DNA of 64,000 nt from Natrinema longum (GCF_017352095.1 NZ_CP071463.1:2356001-2420000); one strand, 5' to 3'. Shown: positions 42,684 through 51,682, numbered from the stretch's first letter. The notes: a model not told the origin generated them from the letters alone. A program made the numbers and translations.

Positions 42684-43115
42684 TGTTTTACTGCGAGCAA
42701 ATTCGCGAGCAGCAACTCCGTCAGGGTGATTTGAACCAGGGAGCAGCTTCGCTGCGACCGTGGGTCCCCCCTACTGGCTTCCCCATTGACTTCCGTTTTC
42801 GCAGTCTGCATCCACCGATACCGGCGCTCGAGCGACGCGCAGTTCCGGTTTCACGTCGCTCGAGTCGATCACGGATCCGATCTCGTGGGGACGAGTCGTT
42901 CCCACTGGGAGTCCCGATCTACGGGTCCCCGTTCGTCTGCAACCCGGTTCTTCGCACCCACTGGAATAAACCAATAGCCGCGATATCGAACCGGCAGGGT
43001 GTGGGTCGACGATGCGAGCCGAACCGATCGATGCGGCGGCTCACTCGAGAACGACGACGCGGCGGCTCGCTCGAGAGCAACGACGGTATCCGTCTCGTTC
43101 CCGAACGTCTGGCCG
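42684..43115. other. Intergenic region after tRNA-Thr with a tandem duplication
   Basis: About 430 bp without a convincing gene. It contains a small hairpin GCAGC-TTC-GCTGC (42743-42755) and a 26-bp tandem direct repeat, 43033-43058 and 43059-43084, differing at three positions. The possible longer start of the next gene (42999) would include the repeat but is rejected because those residues are not conserved-looking. Confidence 0.6.
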
Positions 43116-44117
43116 ATGCTTTCGAAGGAGTGGCTCCAGCGGCGGCAGGTCGCCATCTACGCGGTCGCCGTTTTGCTCGCCGGCGGGTTCGGGCTCGGCC
43201 TCCCCGCGTCGGCCGCCCTGTTCGAGCGACTCATCACTCCCGTCCTGGCCGTTCTCCTGTATGCGACCTTCCTCGAGGTGCCGTTCGTCCGATTTCGTCG
43301 TGCCTTCACGAACGGTCGGTTCATGGCCCTGGCGCTCGGGCTGAACTTCCTCGTCGTCCCGGTCGTAGTCTACGGCCTCACTCGAGTGCTCCCCCAGGAG
43401 CCGATCCTCCTGGTCGGCGCGTTGCTGGTGTTGCTGACGCCGTGTATCGACTACGTTATCCCCTTTAGCGACCTCGCGGGCGGCGACGCCGAGCAAGTCA
43501 CTGCCGCGACGCCGGTCTTGCTCGTCGTGCAGTTGCTCTTGCTTCCGGTGTATCTCTGGCTGTTCGTGGGGCGTCGGATGGCCGACATCGTCGAAGCGGG
43601 ACCGTTCCTCGAGGCGTTTTTCGTCCTCATCGGCGTGCCGCTGACGCTCGCGTGGCTCACCGAGCTCTGGGCGAACCGCTCGGAGACGGGCGAGCGGTGG
43701 CAGGCGACGATCGGGTGGGTGCCCGTCCCGATGATGGCCGCCACGCTGCTGGTGGTCATCGCGTCCCAACTTCCTCGCGTGTGGGATTCTATCGGACAGA
43801 TCGCGGCCGTCGTTCCCGTCTACGTCGCCTTCCTCGTCGTCATGCCGCTGGTCGGTCGGTTGGCGGCGGGGCTGGGTGGGCTGGACGTCGGCGAGGCGCG
43901 CGCGCTCGTGTTCACGGCGACGACGCGGAACTCGCTGGTCGTCCTGCCACTGGCGCTCGCGTTGCCGGCGGGCTACGAACTGGCACCGGCGGTCGTCGTC
44001 ACGCAGACGCTGGTCGAACTGATCGGGATGGTCGTTCTCACTCGAGTCGTGCCCGCCTGGCTCGTCCCCGATGCCCCTGCGGGGCTCCCAGCGCCGACTC
44101 TCCGCCGAGACGAGTGA
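43116..44117 (+). CDS. Bile acid:sodium symporter / arsenite-type (BASS) permease
   Basis: 333 residues, about ten membrane helices. Seen: an amphipathic start MLSKEWLQRRQVAIYAVAVL, LITPVLAVLLYATFLEVPF, the central unwound-helix region LLVLLTPCIDYVIPFSDLAG and the second crossover-like ALVFTATTRNSLVVLPLALA. The two inverted five-helix halves are typical of the superfamily that includes bile acid symporters and Acr3 arsenite pumps. The substrate is not resolvable; annotations of near relatives as arsenic resistance proteins are common. The ATG at 43116 is chosen by topology. Confidence 0.78.
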   Translation: MLSKEWLQRRQVAIYAVAVLLAGGFGLGLPASAALFERLITPVLAVLLYATFLEVPFVRFRRAFTNGRFMALALGLNFLVVPVVVYGLTRVLPQEPILLVGALLVLLTPCIDYVIPFSDLAGGDAEQVTAATPVLLVVQLLLLPVYLWLFVGRRMADIVEAGPFLEAFFVLIGVPLTLAWLTELWANRSETGERWQATIGWVPVPMMAATLLVVIASQLPRVWDSIGQIAAVVPVYVAFLVVMPLVGRLAAGLGGLDVGEARALVFTATTRNSLVVLPLALALPAGYELAPAVVVTQTLVELIGMVVLTRVVPAWLVPDAPAGLPAPTLRRDE

Positions 44118-44181
44118 TGGTTCGCTGGTGAGCGAGGCTGCCGCCGAATCCGTTTTACGGGGGCTGTTTCGGCACTCTCGA

Positions 44182-44200
44182 GAGACGGTTCACCCGTCTC
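44182..44200. terminator. Hairpin between convergent genes
   Basis: GAGACGG-TTCAC-CCGTCTC, a perfect 7-bp stem between the BASS gene and ecfT stops. A bidirectional terminator or simple boundary is possible; there is no T-tract. Confidence 0.3.
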
Positions 44201-44230
44201 GAGCGCTTCGGTGACTCCGTCGCGAACCGA

Positions 44231-44935
44231 TCAGTAGAGTGTAGAGAGTCCGAGGACGACGGCGACGGCGAGGACGGGGTAATCGACTCGAGAGAAAGCC
44301 AGCGGCGGAAGCGTGGGGTTCCACGCGAAACACCGTGCCTGGAGCGCGAGTGAGAGCCGATCGGCGCGGTCGAACGCGCGGGTCAGCCCGAGGATGCCGA
44401 TGGTGCTCGCGCGCTCGACCGCGCCGCGTTCGGTCCCCAATCGCGCGGCCATCGCCTCGCGGATCGTTCGGAGATCGTTCCGAACCACGGGGAGAAACCG
44501 GAAGACGAGGCCGACGCCGAGGCCCAGTAGCTGGCCGGGTTTCCCGGGAATCGTCCGCTGGATCGCGGCTCGAGACGCTCGTACCGGGGTCGAGCGGACG
44601 TAGGCCGCGCTGACGAGCAGGATGAGCAAGACTCGGTAGCTCGCGAGCCCCGACGCGACGGCGGCCGATCGATCGAACCAGGGCGGACCGAGCGTCACGC
44701 CCGCGAGCAGCGGCGCGAGGACGAGGACGAACAGTGCCATCCGATAGGCGACGAGGGTCCGACGGAGCGACACCCGCGCCGTGGCCATCACGAGCGCCGT
44801 CACTGCCGAGAGGACGACCAGCGCCCGCGGCGACGTATGTGCGAGGGCCGTCGCGGCGAACCCGATCTGGACCGCCAGCTTGGATCGAGGATCGACCCGG
44901 TGTGCGAACGTATCGTCGGGTTCGTACGTTAGCAT
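44231..44935 (-). CDS. ECF transporter transmembrane component EcfT (BioN-like)
   Basis: 234 residues, about five hydrophobic segments. Couples ATP hydrolysis by the EcfA dimer to substrate capture by BioY. Seen: start MLTYEPDDTFAHRVDPRSKL (the DPRxK motif of the family), a central helix set, and the two coupling helices with the Ala-Arg-Gly-type motif degenerate as REAMAARLGTERGAVERAST and ALQARCFAWNPTLPPL. Terminal gene of the unit bioY-ecfA-ecfT, 49 bp after ecfA. Biotin specificity is inferred from bioY. Confidence 0.84.
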   Translation of the reverse strand: MLTYEPDDTFAHRVDPRSKLAVQIGFAATALAHTSPRALVVLSAVTALVMATARVSLRRTLVAYRMALFVLVLAPLLAGVTLGPPWFDRSAAVASGLASYRVLLILLVSAAYVRSTPVRASRAAIQRTIPGKPGQLLGLGVGLVFRFLPVVRNDLRTIREAMAARLGTERGAVERASTIGILGLTRAFDRADRLSLALQARCFAWNPTLPPLAFSRVDYPVLAVAVVLGLSTLY

Positions 44936-44984
44936 CGCTCCGGTCCTCCTTGCCGTCTGGGTACCCCTGATTCGTCGCTCGCCA

Positions 44985-45689
44985 TCATCGGTCGGGAACG
45001 CGGACCTCGAGTCCCTCGAGTTCTCCGAGCGCGTCTTCGGGCGGGCCGTCGACGGCGACCTGTCCGTCCCGCATCGCGATCACCCGATCGGCCAGTCCAA
45101 GTACGTCCCGGAGATCGTGGGTCGCGAGCAGGACGCCGGTCCCGTCGGCCGAGAGGGCCTCGAGCCGAGCGAGGACCGACCGGCGCGCGGGCTCGTCGAG
45201 GCCGGTAAAGGGTTCGTCGAGAACGAGATGCGTCGGCTCCATCGCGAGCGCACCGGCGATAGCGACGCGGGACTGTTCGCCGCCGGAGAGGGCGTCGATC
45301 CGTTCGTCATCGCGGCCGGCCATGTTGACGGCCTCGAGGGCGGCTTCGACGCGGCGGTCGATCTCGGTACGCTCGAGGCCGAGGTTCTCGGGGCCGAACG
45401 CGACGTCCGCGCCGACGGTCGCCGAGACGAACTGATCGCGAGGATGCTGGAACACCATGCCGACGCTCGAGCGGGCCGCGATCAGGTCGTCCGCGACGGA
45501 TGTCTCGTCGACGAGAACCTGACCAGTGTCGGGCGTCAGTAACCCGTTGCAGTGACGCAGGAGCGTCGTCTTCCCGCTGCCGTTCGCGCCCGCGAGCAGG
45601 ACGAACTCGCCGTCGTCGATCGTCAGCGAGAGCTCCCCGAGAACGGGGACGTCGTCGAACGCGTAGGAAACCGATCGAAATTCGATCAT
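44985..45689 (-). CDS. ECF transporter ATPase (BioM/EcfA-like)
   Basis: 234 residues, a single nucleotide-binding domain. Seen: Walker A GANGSGKTTL near residue 35, Q-loop VGMVFQHPRDQFVSATVGAD, the signature ALSGGEQSRVAIAGALAM, Walker B HLVLDEPFTGLD and switch His in LLATHDLRDV. One ATPase gene suggests a homodimer, as in bacterial BioMNY. Start 45689 (ATG) or the GTG at 45710; the ATG begins the conserved MIEFRSVSYAF. bioY's stop lies 13 bp upstream of this ATG. Confidence 0.88.
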   Translation of the reverse strand: MIEFRSVSYAFDDVPVLGELSLTIDDGEFVLLAGANGSGKTTLLRHCNGLLTPDTGQVLVDETSVADDLIAARSSVGMVFQHPRDQFVSATVGADVAFGPENLGLERTEIDRRVEAALEAVNMAGRDDERIDALSGGEQSRVAIAGALAMEPTHLVLDEPFTGLDEPARRSVLARLEALSADGTGVLLATHDLRDVLGLADRVIAMRDGQVAVDGPPEDALGELEGLEVRVPDR

Positions 45690-45702
45690 CGTCTCGTCGG
45701 GA

Positions 45703-46293
45703 TCACGCACCGACAGGCGTGATCCGCCCGGATCTCACGATCGCGATCGCGGCGGCCATTTTGAAGATCTCGCCGGGAACGTACGGGAGCACGCCGGCCG
45801 TAATGGCTGCCCAGGGCGCCAGCTCGAAAAGCCACGCCAGGTAGGCAGCCCCCATGCCGTAGATGACGATCGTCGCCATACCGAGCGCGACGACGACGAT
45901 CGGAAGCGGGGCGGTACGGAGATCACGCAGCGTCGTTCCGCGGTGAACGACGAGGCCGGTCACGGCCGCAGCGACCGGATAGGCCCACAGATAGCCGGCC
46001 GTGTCTCCGACCAGGATGCCGAATCCGGACTCCATCCCGGCGAATACCGGGACGCCGACGGCACCCGCCGTGAGGTACAGCAGGATCGACGCCGTCCCCC
46101 AGACCGGTCCCAGAACGAGCCCGGCGAGGAAGACGAACAGCACCTGAAGCGTGATCGGCGGCGCCCCGGAGATGGGAACCGGAATCGTTACTAGTACCGA
46201 CGCGCCCATCAGCGCCGCGAGCATCGCCGCCCGAGCGAACTGCCGGACGACGGTGTCGTCGACCAATTCGACCGAATTCCGTTCCGTTGCCAT
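45703..46293 (-). CDS. bioY: Biotin transporter substrate-capture protein BioY
   Basis: 196 residues, six hydrophobic segments. S component that binds biotin in the membrane. Seen: FARAAMLAALMGASVLVTIP, the family motif ITLQVLFVFLAGLVLGPVWG, YLTAGAVGVPVFAGMESGFG, DTAGYLWAYPVAAAV, and PYVPGEIFKMAAAIAI at the C-terminus. The size and the LxPGD/E-type ending are as in bacterial BioY. First gene of bioY-ecfA-ecfT. A BirA-type operator lies 13 bp upstream at 46306-46337. Confidence 0.93.
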   Translation of the reverse strand: MATERNSVELVDDTVVRQFARAAMLAALMGASVLVTIPVPISGAPPITLQVLFVFLAGLVLGPVWGTASILLYLTAGAVGVPVFAGMESGFGILVGDTAGYLWAYPVAAAVTGLVVHRGTTLRDLRTAPLPIVVVALGMATIVIYGMGAAYLAWLFELAPWAAITAGVLPYVPGEIFKMAAAIAIVRSGRITPVGA

Positions 46294-46305
46294 ACCCTCG
46301 CTCTC

Positions 46306-46337
46306 TCGTAAACCGGGATCAACACTTCGGTTTCCGA
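46306..46337. promoter_or_regulatory. BirA-type biotin operator upstream of bioY
   Basis: TCGTAAACC (46306-46314), a 14-bp spacer, then GGTTTCCGA (46329-46337). The known BirA consensus TTGTAAACC-N14-16-GGTTTACAA matches 8 of 9 and 7 of 9 positions, with the right spacer. It overlaps the promoter region of bioY, as expected for repression by the HTH-bearing BirA at 61006-61947 when biotin is plentiful. Confidence 0.72.
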
Positions 46338-46339
46338 AG

Positions 46340-46789
46340 ACAGTGGCGAGTGGATTGACAGGTCCTCTCGAGGCGTGTCCCTCGCGAAATCGATTTCCGA
46401 ACGGTCCGAAACAGCGTGCTTCTACTCGGAACGTGCAACTATCACGGTTCCTATCAGGTGTTCCGTATTCTCCGGCTGGAAGCCACCACCCTGCCGTCCA
46501 CGCCGATCTCGAGTTCGGTCGAAGCGGGTAATGGTTGCTTGTCTCGGTTCGGAAACCGAAACGAACGGCGGTCTTATGCGCTCTTTCGACCCCGTGATGG
46601 AGAAATGCGTCTCGGTAGTAGGTGGACTGTCGATCGGGGGAATCGCGTCGCGAAACCGGGTGTCAAACGTGCCGACGACGTGACGACGCTTCGTTGGACG
46701 GGATGGCGCGTCCGCGAGCGTCCGGTTCGAGGACGCCCGGCCACGGCAACTGTAGCGGAAACGGAGGGAACAGCGGGAGGGCCGTCCCG
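46340..46789. other. Divergent intergenic region before the glutamine-rich repeat protein
   Basis: About 450 bp without a gene. The 13-bp palindrome TTCGGAAACCGAA at 46548-46560 also occurs, in the other orientation, at 46326-46338 within the biotin operator. A GTCTTATGCG box lies at 46571-46580. In-frame codons upstream of 46790 are basic and not part of the protein. Confidence 0.45.
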
Positions 46790-49700
46790 ATGAGCTGGAG
46801 TCGAACCACGATCGCGGTCGTTCTGGTCGCGGCTGCGATGGTCGGAAGCGTCGTTGCACTGCCGGTCCTCGGCGGCGGCCTCGAAACCGCCGAGCAGGGC
46901 GATCGCGCGGGTGCCGGCGCGGCCGTCGAACCCGTGCCCGCCGATGGGACGGCCTCGCCCGCGGGTGGGACAGGACCGTCACAGGCCGCGTTTCAGGTGG
47001 ATCAGGCCGATTCACAGCCGGCAGCCGACGCCGCGTTCGATCCGGTGGACCCGCCTGCGACCGGGATGGATGACGCTGCGACGGCTGACGACGGGAACGA
47101 ACGGGCCGTGGTGCAGGCTGACCACGAGGAAGCCCTCGAGGAAGGGGTCAGCGAGGGAGTCGCGCTCGTCCAGTCACAGGGCGTCGAGGTGACCCAGGAA
47201 CAGCGGGCGGCAGCGCTCGAGGGTGCGCGAGAAGCGGCCGCGCAGTATCAGACCGTCGAGGCCGAGCAGGTCCAGGCGGCGACGAAAGGTGCGGTTCACG
47301 GCACGTTGATCCAGAAACAGTCGGTGAACGCGACGCAGATTCAGTCCGCGGTGGGCGGCGCGACCGACGGCGGGCTCTCGCAGTCCCAGTCGGTGAACGC
47401 GACCCAGCTGCAGAGCGCGACCTGGGGTGGGGCACACGGCGCGATCGCCCAGAGCCAGCACGTGACCGTCGAACAGTTGCAGGTCGCGACCAGCGGCGCG
47501 GCCGCGGGTGCCGCGAGCGAGGCCGGCGCGAAAGACGTCGGTGCCGTCGGGACGATTCAGGAAGCCGCGCAGGGGGCGGCGTACGGCGTCCTGACGCAGT
47601 ATCGGGCGATTTCGGTCGAACAGCGCCAGCGGGTGACCCTCGAGCACGTCCAACACGCGGCGGCCGGAGCCGCGGCGGGAGCGCTCGAGGGGAGCACGCG
47701 TGCGGTGCTCGAACAGGAGCAACGAGCCGACGTTCGACAGGAGCAACGAGCCGACGGAGGGCAGGAGGACGGCATCGAGGTCGAGCAACGCCAGCGGGTG
47801 ACGATCAAACAGGTGCAGACGGCCGCAGCCGGGGCGGCGAAGGGGGCGCTCGTGCAGGAACAGGCGGTCTCGGTCGAGCAGACGCAGGCCGCTGCCCGCG
47901 GTGCAAGCCGCGGCTCGCTGAAACAGCTCCAATCGGTCAGCATCGAGCAGTTCCAGCGGATCTCGATCGGGCAGGTCGCGGAGGCGTCCTCCGGTGCCGC
48001 GACGGGTTCGATTTCCCAGAGCCAGGACGCAACCGTCGAGCAGATCCAGGCCGCCGCTGACGGGAGCGCGGGCGGCGTGCTCCAGCGGCAGTCGGTCTCG
48101 ATCACCCAGATTCAGTCGGCTGCGATCGGTGCCGCGGAGGGTGCGGTCACCAGCGCGGTCCAGCGCCAGGAGGTGTCACTCGAGCAGGTACAGGCCGCGG
48201 CGTTCGGTGCCGGTTCGGGTGCGGTGACCCAGACGCAACTCGTCGGCGTGACGCAGGTCCAGCGCCTCGCCCAGGGCGGCGCGAGCGGCGCGCTCGTCCA
48301 GTCACAGGCGGCGACGGTCACGCAGGTCCAGACGGCGGCGCGAATCGCGACCGTGGAGACGGCTCGAGTCGTCCAGTCCCAACGGATCGGTATCACGCAA
48401 CTCCAGACGTTGACACAGGAGACGGCGGCCACCGCGACCGCCTATGCCATTCGGGAGGATACCGACGACGTCACGGTGATCTCCCAACGCGTCGAAGTCG
48501 AAGTCGTCCAGCGGATCGAGACGATCGATCGGATCGAGGGAACGGCTTCGATCGACTTCCGTGACCAGGAGTCCGACAGCGAGACCGTCACGATCGAGGA
48601 CGTCTCCCTCTCGGAGGGCGGCTTCGTGGCCGTCTATGGGGGGATCGCCGTCGACGCCGATCCCGACGATATCCTCGGCGTCTCGAGCTATCTCGAGGCG
48701 GGCGATCACGAGAACGTCACGGTCGAATTCGACGAACCGCTGGCGGAGGACACGTCGCTCGTGGCCGTCGTCCATCACGATACGAACGACGACGAAACCT
48801 TCGAGTACGCCGACTCCGGTGGCGAGGAGGATGTCCCGTACGTCGCCGAGAGCGGGGCACCGGTACTCGACGGCGCGTTCGTAACGGTGGCGGACGAACC
48901 GGGCGACGCTCCCGAGGCGACGCTGTCGGTCTCGGATCAGGTCGGCGACGGTGAAACGCTCGAGGTCGAGGCGGCGAACGCCTCGGTCCCGTACACCGTG
49001 ACCGCGGAGTACGACGGGAACGCCGTCGAGAGCGACACGTTCGACGCCGACGAAGGGGTGACTAACCTCACGCTCGACCTCGAGCCGCCACTCGAGGCGA
49101 ACGCGACCGTCGACGTCTCGGTCGTCGGCGAGGACGGGACGACGCTCGCGAACGACTCCATCGAGTACACCGTCGCGGACGACCCCGTCGACGAACCGAC
49201 GGCGACGCTCTCGGTCGACGATCAGGACGGCGAGGGAGAGACCCTCGAGATCGACGCGGCGAGTGCGTCCGTGCCATACGTCATCGCAGCCGAGTACGAC
49301 GGTGAACGGGTCGACAGCGAACGGTTCGAAGCGAACGAGACGGTCGCGGAACGGACGCTCGACCTCGAGCCGCCACTCGAGGCGAACACGAGCGTCGACG
49401 TCTCCGTTCGCGCCGTGGCCGACGACGCGGTGCTGGCAGCCGACACGATCGAGTACACGGTCGTCGAACCCGATCCCACGGACCCCACGGCGAACCTCAC
49501 GGTGGCCGATCAGACGGGTGACGGCGAGACGATTACCGTCACCGCGGCCAACGCGTCGGTCGAGTACGCCCTCACGGTCACCGACGAGAACGGCACGCAA
49601 CTCGCCGAGAGCGAGACGTTTGCGGCCAACCGGACGATCGGTCCGACGGAGTTGGCTCTCGAGCCAGCCCTCGAGGAGAACGCGACGCTGGACGTCGCCG

Positions 49701-51172
49701 TCGTCGCGGCCGAGGACGGAACGCCCATCGAGACGGACTCCGTCGCGTACACGGTCGACAGCGAACTCGAGTCCTTCGACGTCGAGTTCGAGAGTTGCTC
49801 GCGGGCAGTGGTCACCGCCTCGCTCGAGGAGGGCGATCAGGTCGCCGCGAGCACCGGTTTCTACGATCAGGCGGGCTTCGGGAACACCATCATCGAAGAT
49901 TACGTCACCGTCGGCGAGGACGTCGACGCACCGTTTACGGGTACGATCGTCTTCGAGATCGGCGAGGAACGCAACGTGACGACCGACGGCGACGAAGTGC
50001 TCGTCGAGGTGCCCGATTACGGCACGTTCGGCACGTACATCTCCGGTATCAGTTCGCCCGAGGCGATCCCCTTCGCCGGAATCGACTACCCGAATCCGTC
50101 GGCGAGGGCGTGTGACGAGGAGGCTCGTCCGGAACTCCCGTCGCTTTCGGTCGAGGAAACGACACCGACCGACGACGGCATCGACGTGACGTTCGGCTAC
50201 GAGAACCCGAACGATGCGGCGATCGCCGGAAACAGTCAGTTCGTCGAGGGAACGACGACCGACGAACCGCCGAGCGAACTCGAACCCGGCGAGGGAACGG
50301 TCACGGTCGAGTGGACGCCCGAGAGCGACGACGAACGGCTCGTCTGGGAAGTCGACTTCGCGAACTACGGCTACGACGACCCGGTGACTGCGGCCACGCC
50401 GCCCGCCGGCGATATCGAACCGGCCGATCCCGCGAATTTCAGCGTCTCGATCACCGACGTATCGAGTCCCATCGAACAGGGTGAGCAACTCGAGGTCGAA
50501 ACCGAGATCGGAAACGTCGGCGGCGAGGCGGGCACCCAGAACGTCTCGCTTGCGGTCGACGACCGCACGGTCGACTCGGAACCGATCTCCCTCGAACCCG
50601 GTGAGATCCAGGCCGTCTCGTTATCGACCGACACGGACGATCTCGAGCCCGGCGAGTACACGGTCGAGGTCGCGACCGACAACGAGACTGCCGAGGGGAC
50701 CGTCACCGTCGAGGAGAGCGGTGAGCCGGCGACGTTCGCCGTCGCCGACGTGTCAGCGCCTACGAGCGGGGAGCCCGGTGAAGAAGTGACGGTGACTGCG
50801 ACGGTCGAAAACCGGGGCGACCTCGAGGGAACGCAGACGGTGGCCTACAGCGTCGACGAGCAGCCCGTCGCCGAGGCCACCGTGACGCTCGCGGGCGGGG
50901 ACGCGGCCGAGATCGAATTCTCGTCGACGTTGCCGGCGGGCGCGTCGACGCACACGATCACGACCGACGACGATCAGGCGTCAGTGACGATCGAAGCGAC
51001 TCCACCGGCGGAACCTGGACCGCCCGCAGAACCGGGTCCACCCGACGAGCCGGGGCCGCCGGCGGAACCTGGGCTGCCTGCAGAATCGGACGCCCCCGAC
51101 GAATCGGGATCACTCGGCGAAGCCACTGCGTCCGCGCCGACCGAGACAGCGCCCGGTGGCGGTGACGGATAG
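46790..51172 (+). CDS. Giant secreted glutamine-rich repeat protein with DUF7282-like and CARDB-type domains
   Basis: 1460 residues. Signal peptide MSWSRTTIAVVLVAAAMVGS. Residues about 125-545 hold roughly 16-18 degenerate 23-residue repeats of the pattern QxQxVxxxQxQxAxxGAAxGx (for example QSQSVNATQLQSATWGGAHG). Next come a DUF7282-like beta domain (about 584-702), three repeats of about 95 residues (708-993) each containing D-G-E-T-L/I and a closing EYTV or AYTV, a Cys-containing domain (997-1190), two CARDB-like domains (1213-1403) and a Pro-rich tail of PPAEPG units. There is no C-terminal anchor or PGF motif. Many N-x-S/T sequons suggest N-glycosylation by AglB. Function unknown; adhesion or surface-layer association is plausible. 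Confidence 0.85.
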   Translation: MSWSRTTIAVVLVAAAMVGSVVALPVLGGGLETAEQGDRAGAGAAVEPVPADGTASPAGGTGPSQAAFQVDQADSQPAADAAFDPVDPPATGMDDAATADDGNERAVVQADHEEALEEGVSEGVALVQSQGVEVTQEQRAAALEGAREAAAQYQTVEAEQVQAATKGAVHGTLIQKQSVNATQIQSAVGGATDGGLSQSQSVNATQLQSATWGGAHGAIAQSQHVTVEQLQVATSGAAAGAASEAGAKDVGAVGTIQEAAQGAAYGVLTQYRAISVEQRQRVTLEHVQHAAAGAAAGALEGSTRAVLEQEQRADVRQEQRADGGQEDGIEVEQRQRVTIKQVQTAAAGAAKGALVQEQAVSVEQTQAAARGASRGSLKQLQSVSIEQFQRISIGQVAEASSGAATGSISQSQDATVEQIQAAADGSAGGVLQRQSVSITQIQSAAIGAAEGAVTSAVQRQEVSLEQVQAAAFGAGSGAVTQTQLVGVTQVQRLAQGGASGALVQSQAATVTQVQTAARIATVETARVVQSQRIGITQLQTLTQETAATATAYAIREDTDDVTVISQRVEVEVVQRIETIDRIEGTASIDFRDQESDSETVTIEDVSLSEGGFVAVYGGIAVDADPDDILGVSSYLEAGDHENVTVEFDEPLAEDTSLVAVVHHDTNDDETFEYADSGGEEDVPYVAESGAPVLDGAFVTVADEPGDAPEATLSVSDQVGDGETLEVEAANASVPYTVTAEYDGNAVESDTFDADEGVTNLTLDLEPPLEANATVDVSVVGEDGTTLANDSIEYTVADDPVDEPTATLSVDDQDGEGETLEIDAASASVPYVIAAEYDGERVDSERFEANETVAERTLDLEPPLEANTSVDVSVRAVADDAVLAADTIEYTVVEPDPTDPTANLTVADQTGDGETITVTAANASVEYALTVTDENGTQLAESETFAANRTIGPTELALEPALEENATLDVAVVAAEDGTPIETDSVAYTVDSELESFDVEFESCSRAVVTASLEEGDQVAASTGFYDQAGFGNTIIEDYVTVGEDVDAPFTGTIVFEIGEERNVTTDGDEVLVEVPDYGTFGTYISGISSPEAIPFAGIDYPNPSARACDEEARPELPSLSVEETTPTDDGIDVTFGYENPNDAAIAGNSQFVEGTTTDEPPSELEPGEGTVTVEWTPESDDERLVWEVDFANYGYDDPVTAATPPAGDIEPADPANFSVSITDVSSPIEQGEQLEVETEIGNVGGEAGTQNVSLAVDDRTVDSEPISLEPGEIQAVSLSTDTDDLEPGEYTVEVATDNETAEGTVTVEESGEPATFAVADVSAPTSGEPGEEVTVTATVENRGDLEGTQTVAYSVDEQPVAEATVTLAGGDAAEIEFSSTLPAGASTHTITTDDDQASVTIEATPPAEPGPPAEPGPPDEPGPPAEPGLPAESDAPDESGSLGEATASAPTETAPGGGDG

Positions 51173-51271
51173 CCGTTGCTGACGCTCTCGAGTCGCCGTT
51201 CTCTCGTTGACCCGTTCGCTACGATCGCTCGGTGTAGGTGGCTACTCGAGCGCCGAAGCGTGTCGCGGCCG

Positions 51272-51562
51272 TCAGTGCTGGTGGCCGGTCGCTTCGCCGA
51301 ACGTGACGCCGAACCGTTCCTCGAAGAGATCCATCACGCGGGCCTCCTGAGCCTCGAGTTCCTCGTCAGCGTCCTCGCCGTGGTGGACGATGTGGTGGGC
51401 GCGGCTGGCAAAGGAGAGCAACACGACGTCGCCGACCGTTTCGGTGTCGGTCTGATCGCCCTCGGCGACGAGGTCGATGAGGCCGGATGGAACCGTCACT
51501 TCGTCGGTCTCGCCGTCTTCGGAACTGATCGAGAAGGTCGTCGTCTGGACTTCGTCTGTCAT
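51272..51562 (-). CDS. Small conserved haloarchaeal protein (DUF7545-like)
   Basis: 96 residues, acidic. Seen: TTTFSISSEDGETDEVTVPS, GLIDLVAEGDQTD, ASRAHHIVHHGEDADEELEA and a C-terminal FEERFGVTFGEATGHQH. The His clusters may bind metal. I associate the pattern with DUF7545 from memory. The ATG at 51562 is preferred because the previous in-frame residues are basic. It is convergent with the giant repeat protein. Confidence 0.72.
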   Translation of the reverse strand: MTDEVQTTTFSISSEDGETDEVTVPSGLIDLVAEGDQTDTETVGDVVLLSFASRAHHIVHHGEDADEELEAQEARVMDLFEERFGVTFGEATGHQH

Positions 51563-51682
51563 ACTTCTACGGTCGGGAACCCTCCGTAAAGATGCTGTGG
51601 CTTGCACCGGAGCTGTGGGGGGGACCGCGTCGGGGGCCAGGCGACGCCAAACTGGCGTGATACGGTCTACTGTCCGTCATCG

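Noticed and set aside
42720-42760. Integration (att) site next to tRNA-Thr
   Set aside because: An inverted GATTTGAACC resembles a T-loop, but there is no integrase, no second direct copy of the tRNA 3' end in the window and no size match, so I do not call an att site.
46622-46789. N-terminal extension of the giant protein starting at 46622
   Set aside because: The residues are basic and Arg/Gly-rich and would precede the signal peptide; the ATG at 46790 gives a normal signal sequence.
48302-50488. Leftward 728-codon open frame inside the giant repeat protein gene
   Set aside because: Antisense shadow: the product is Arg/Val/Asp-rich without domains, while the rightward frame shows signal peptide, repeats and domain boundaries.
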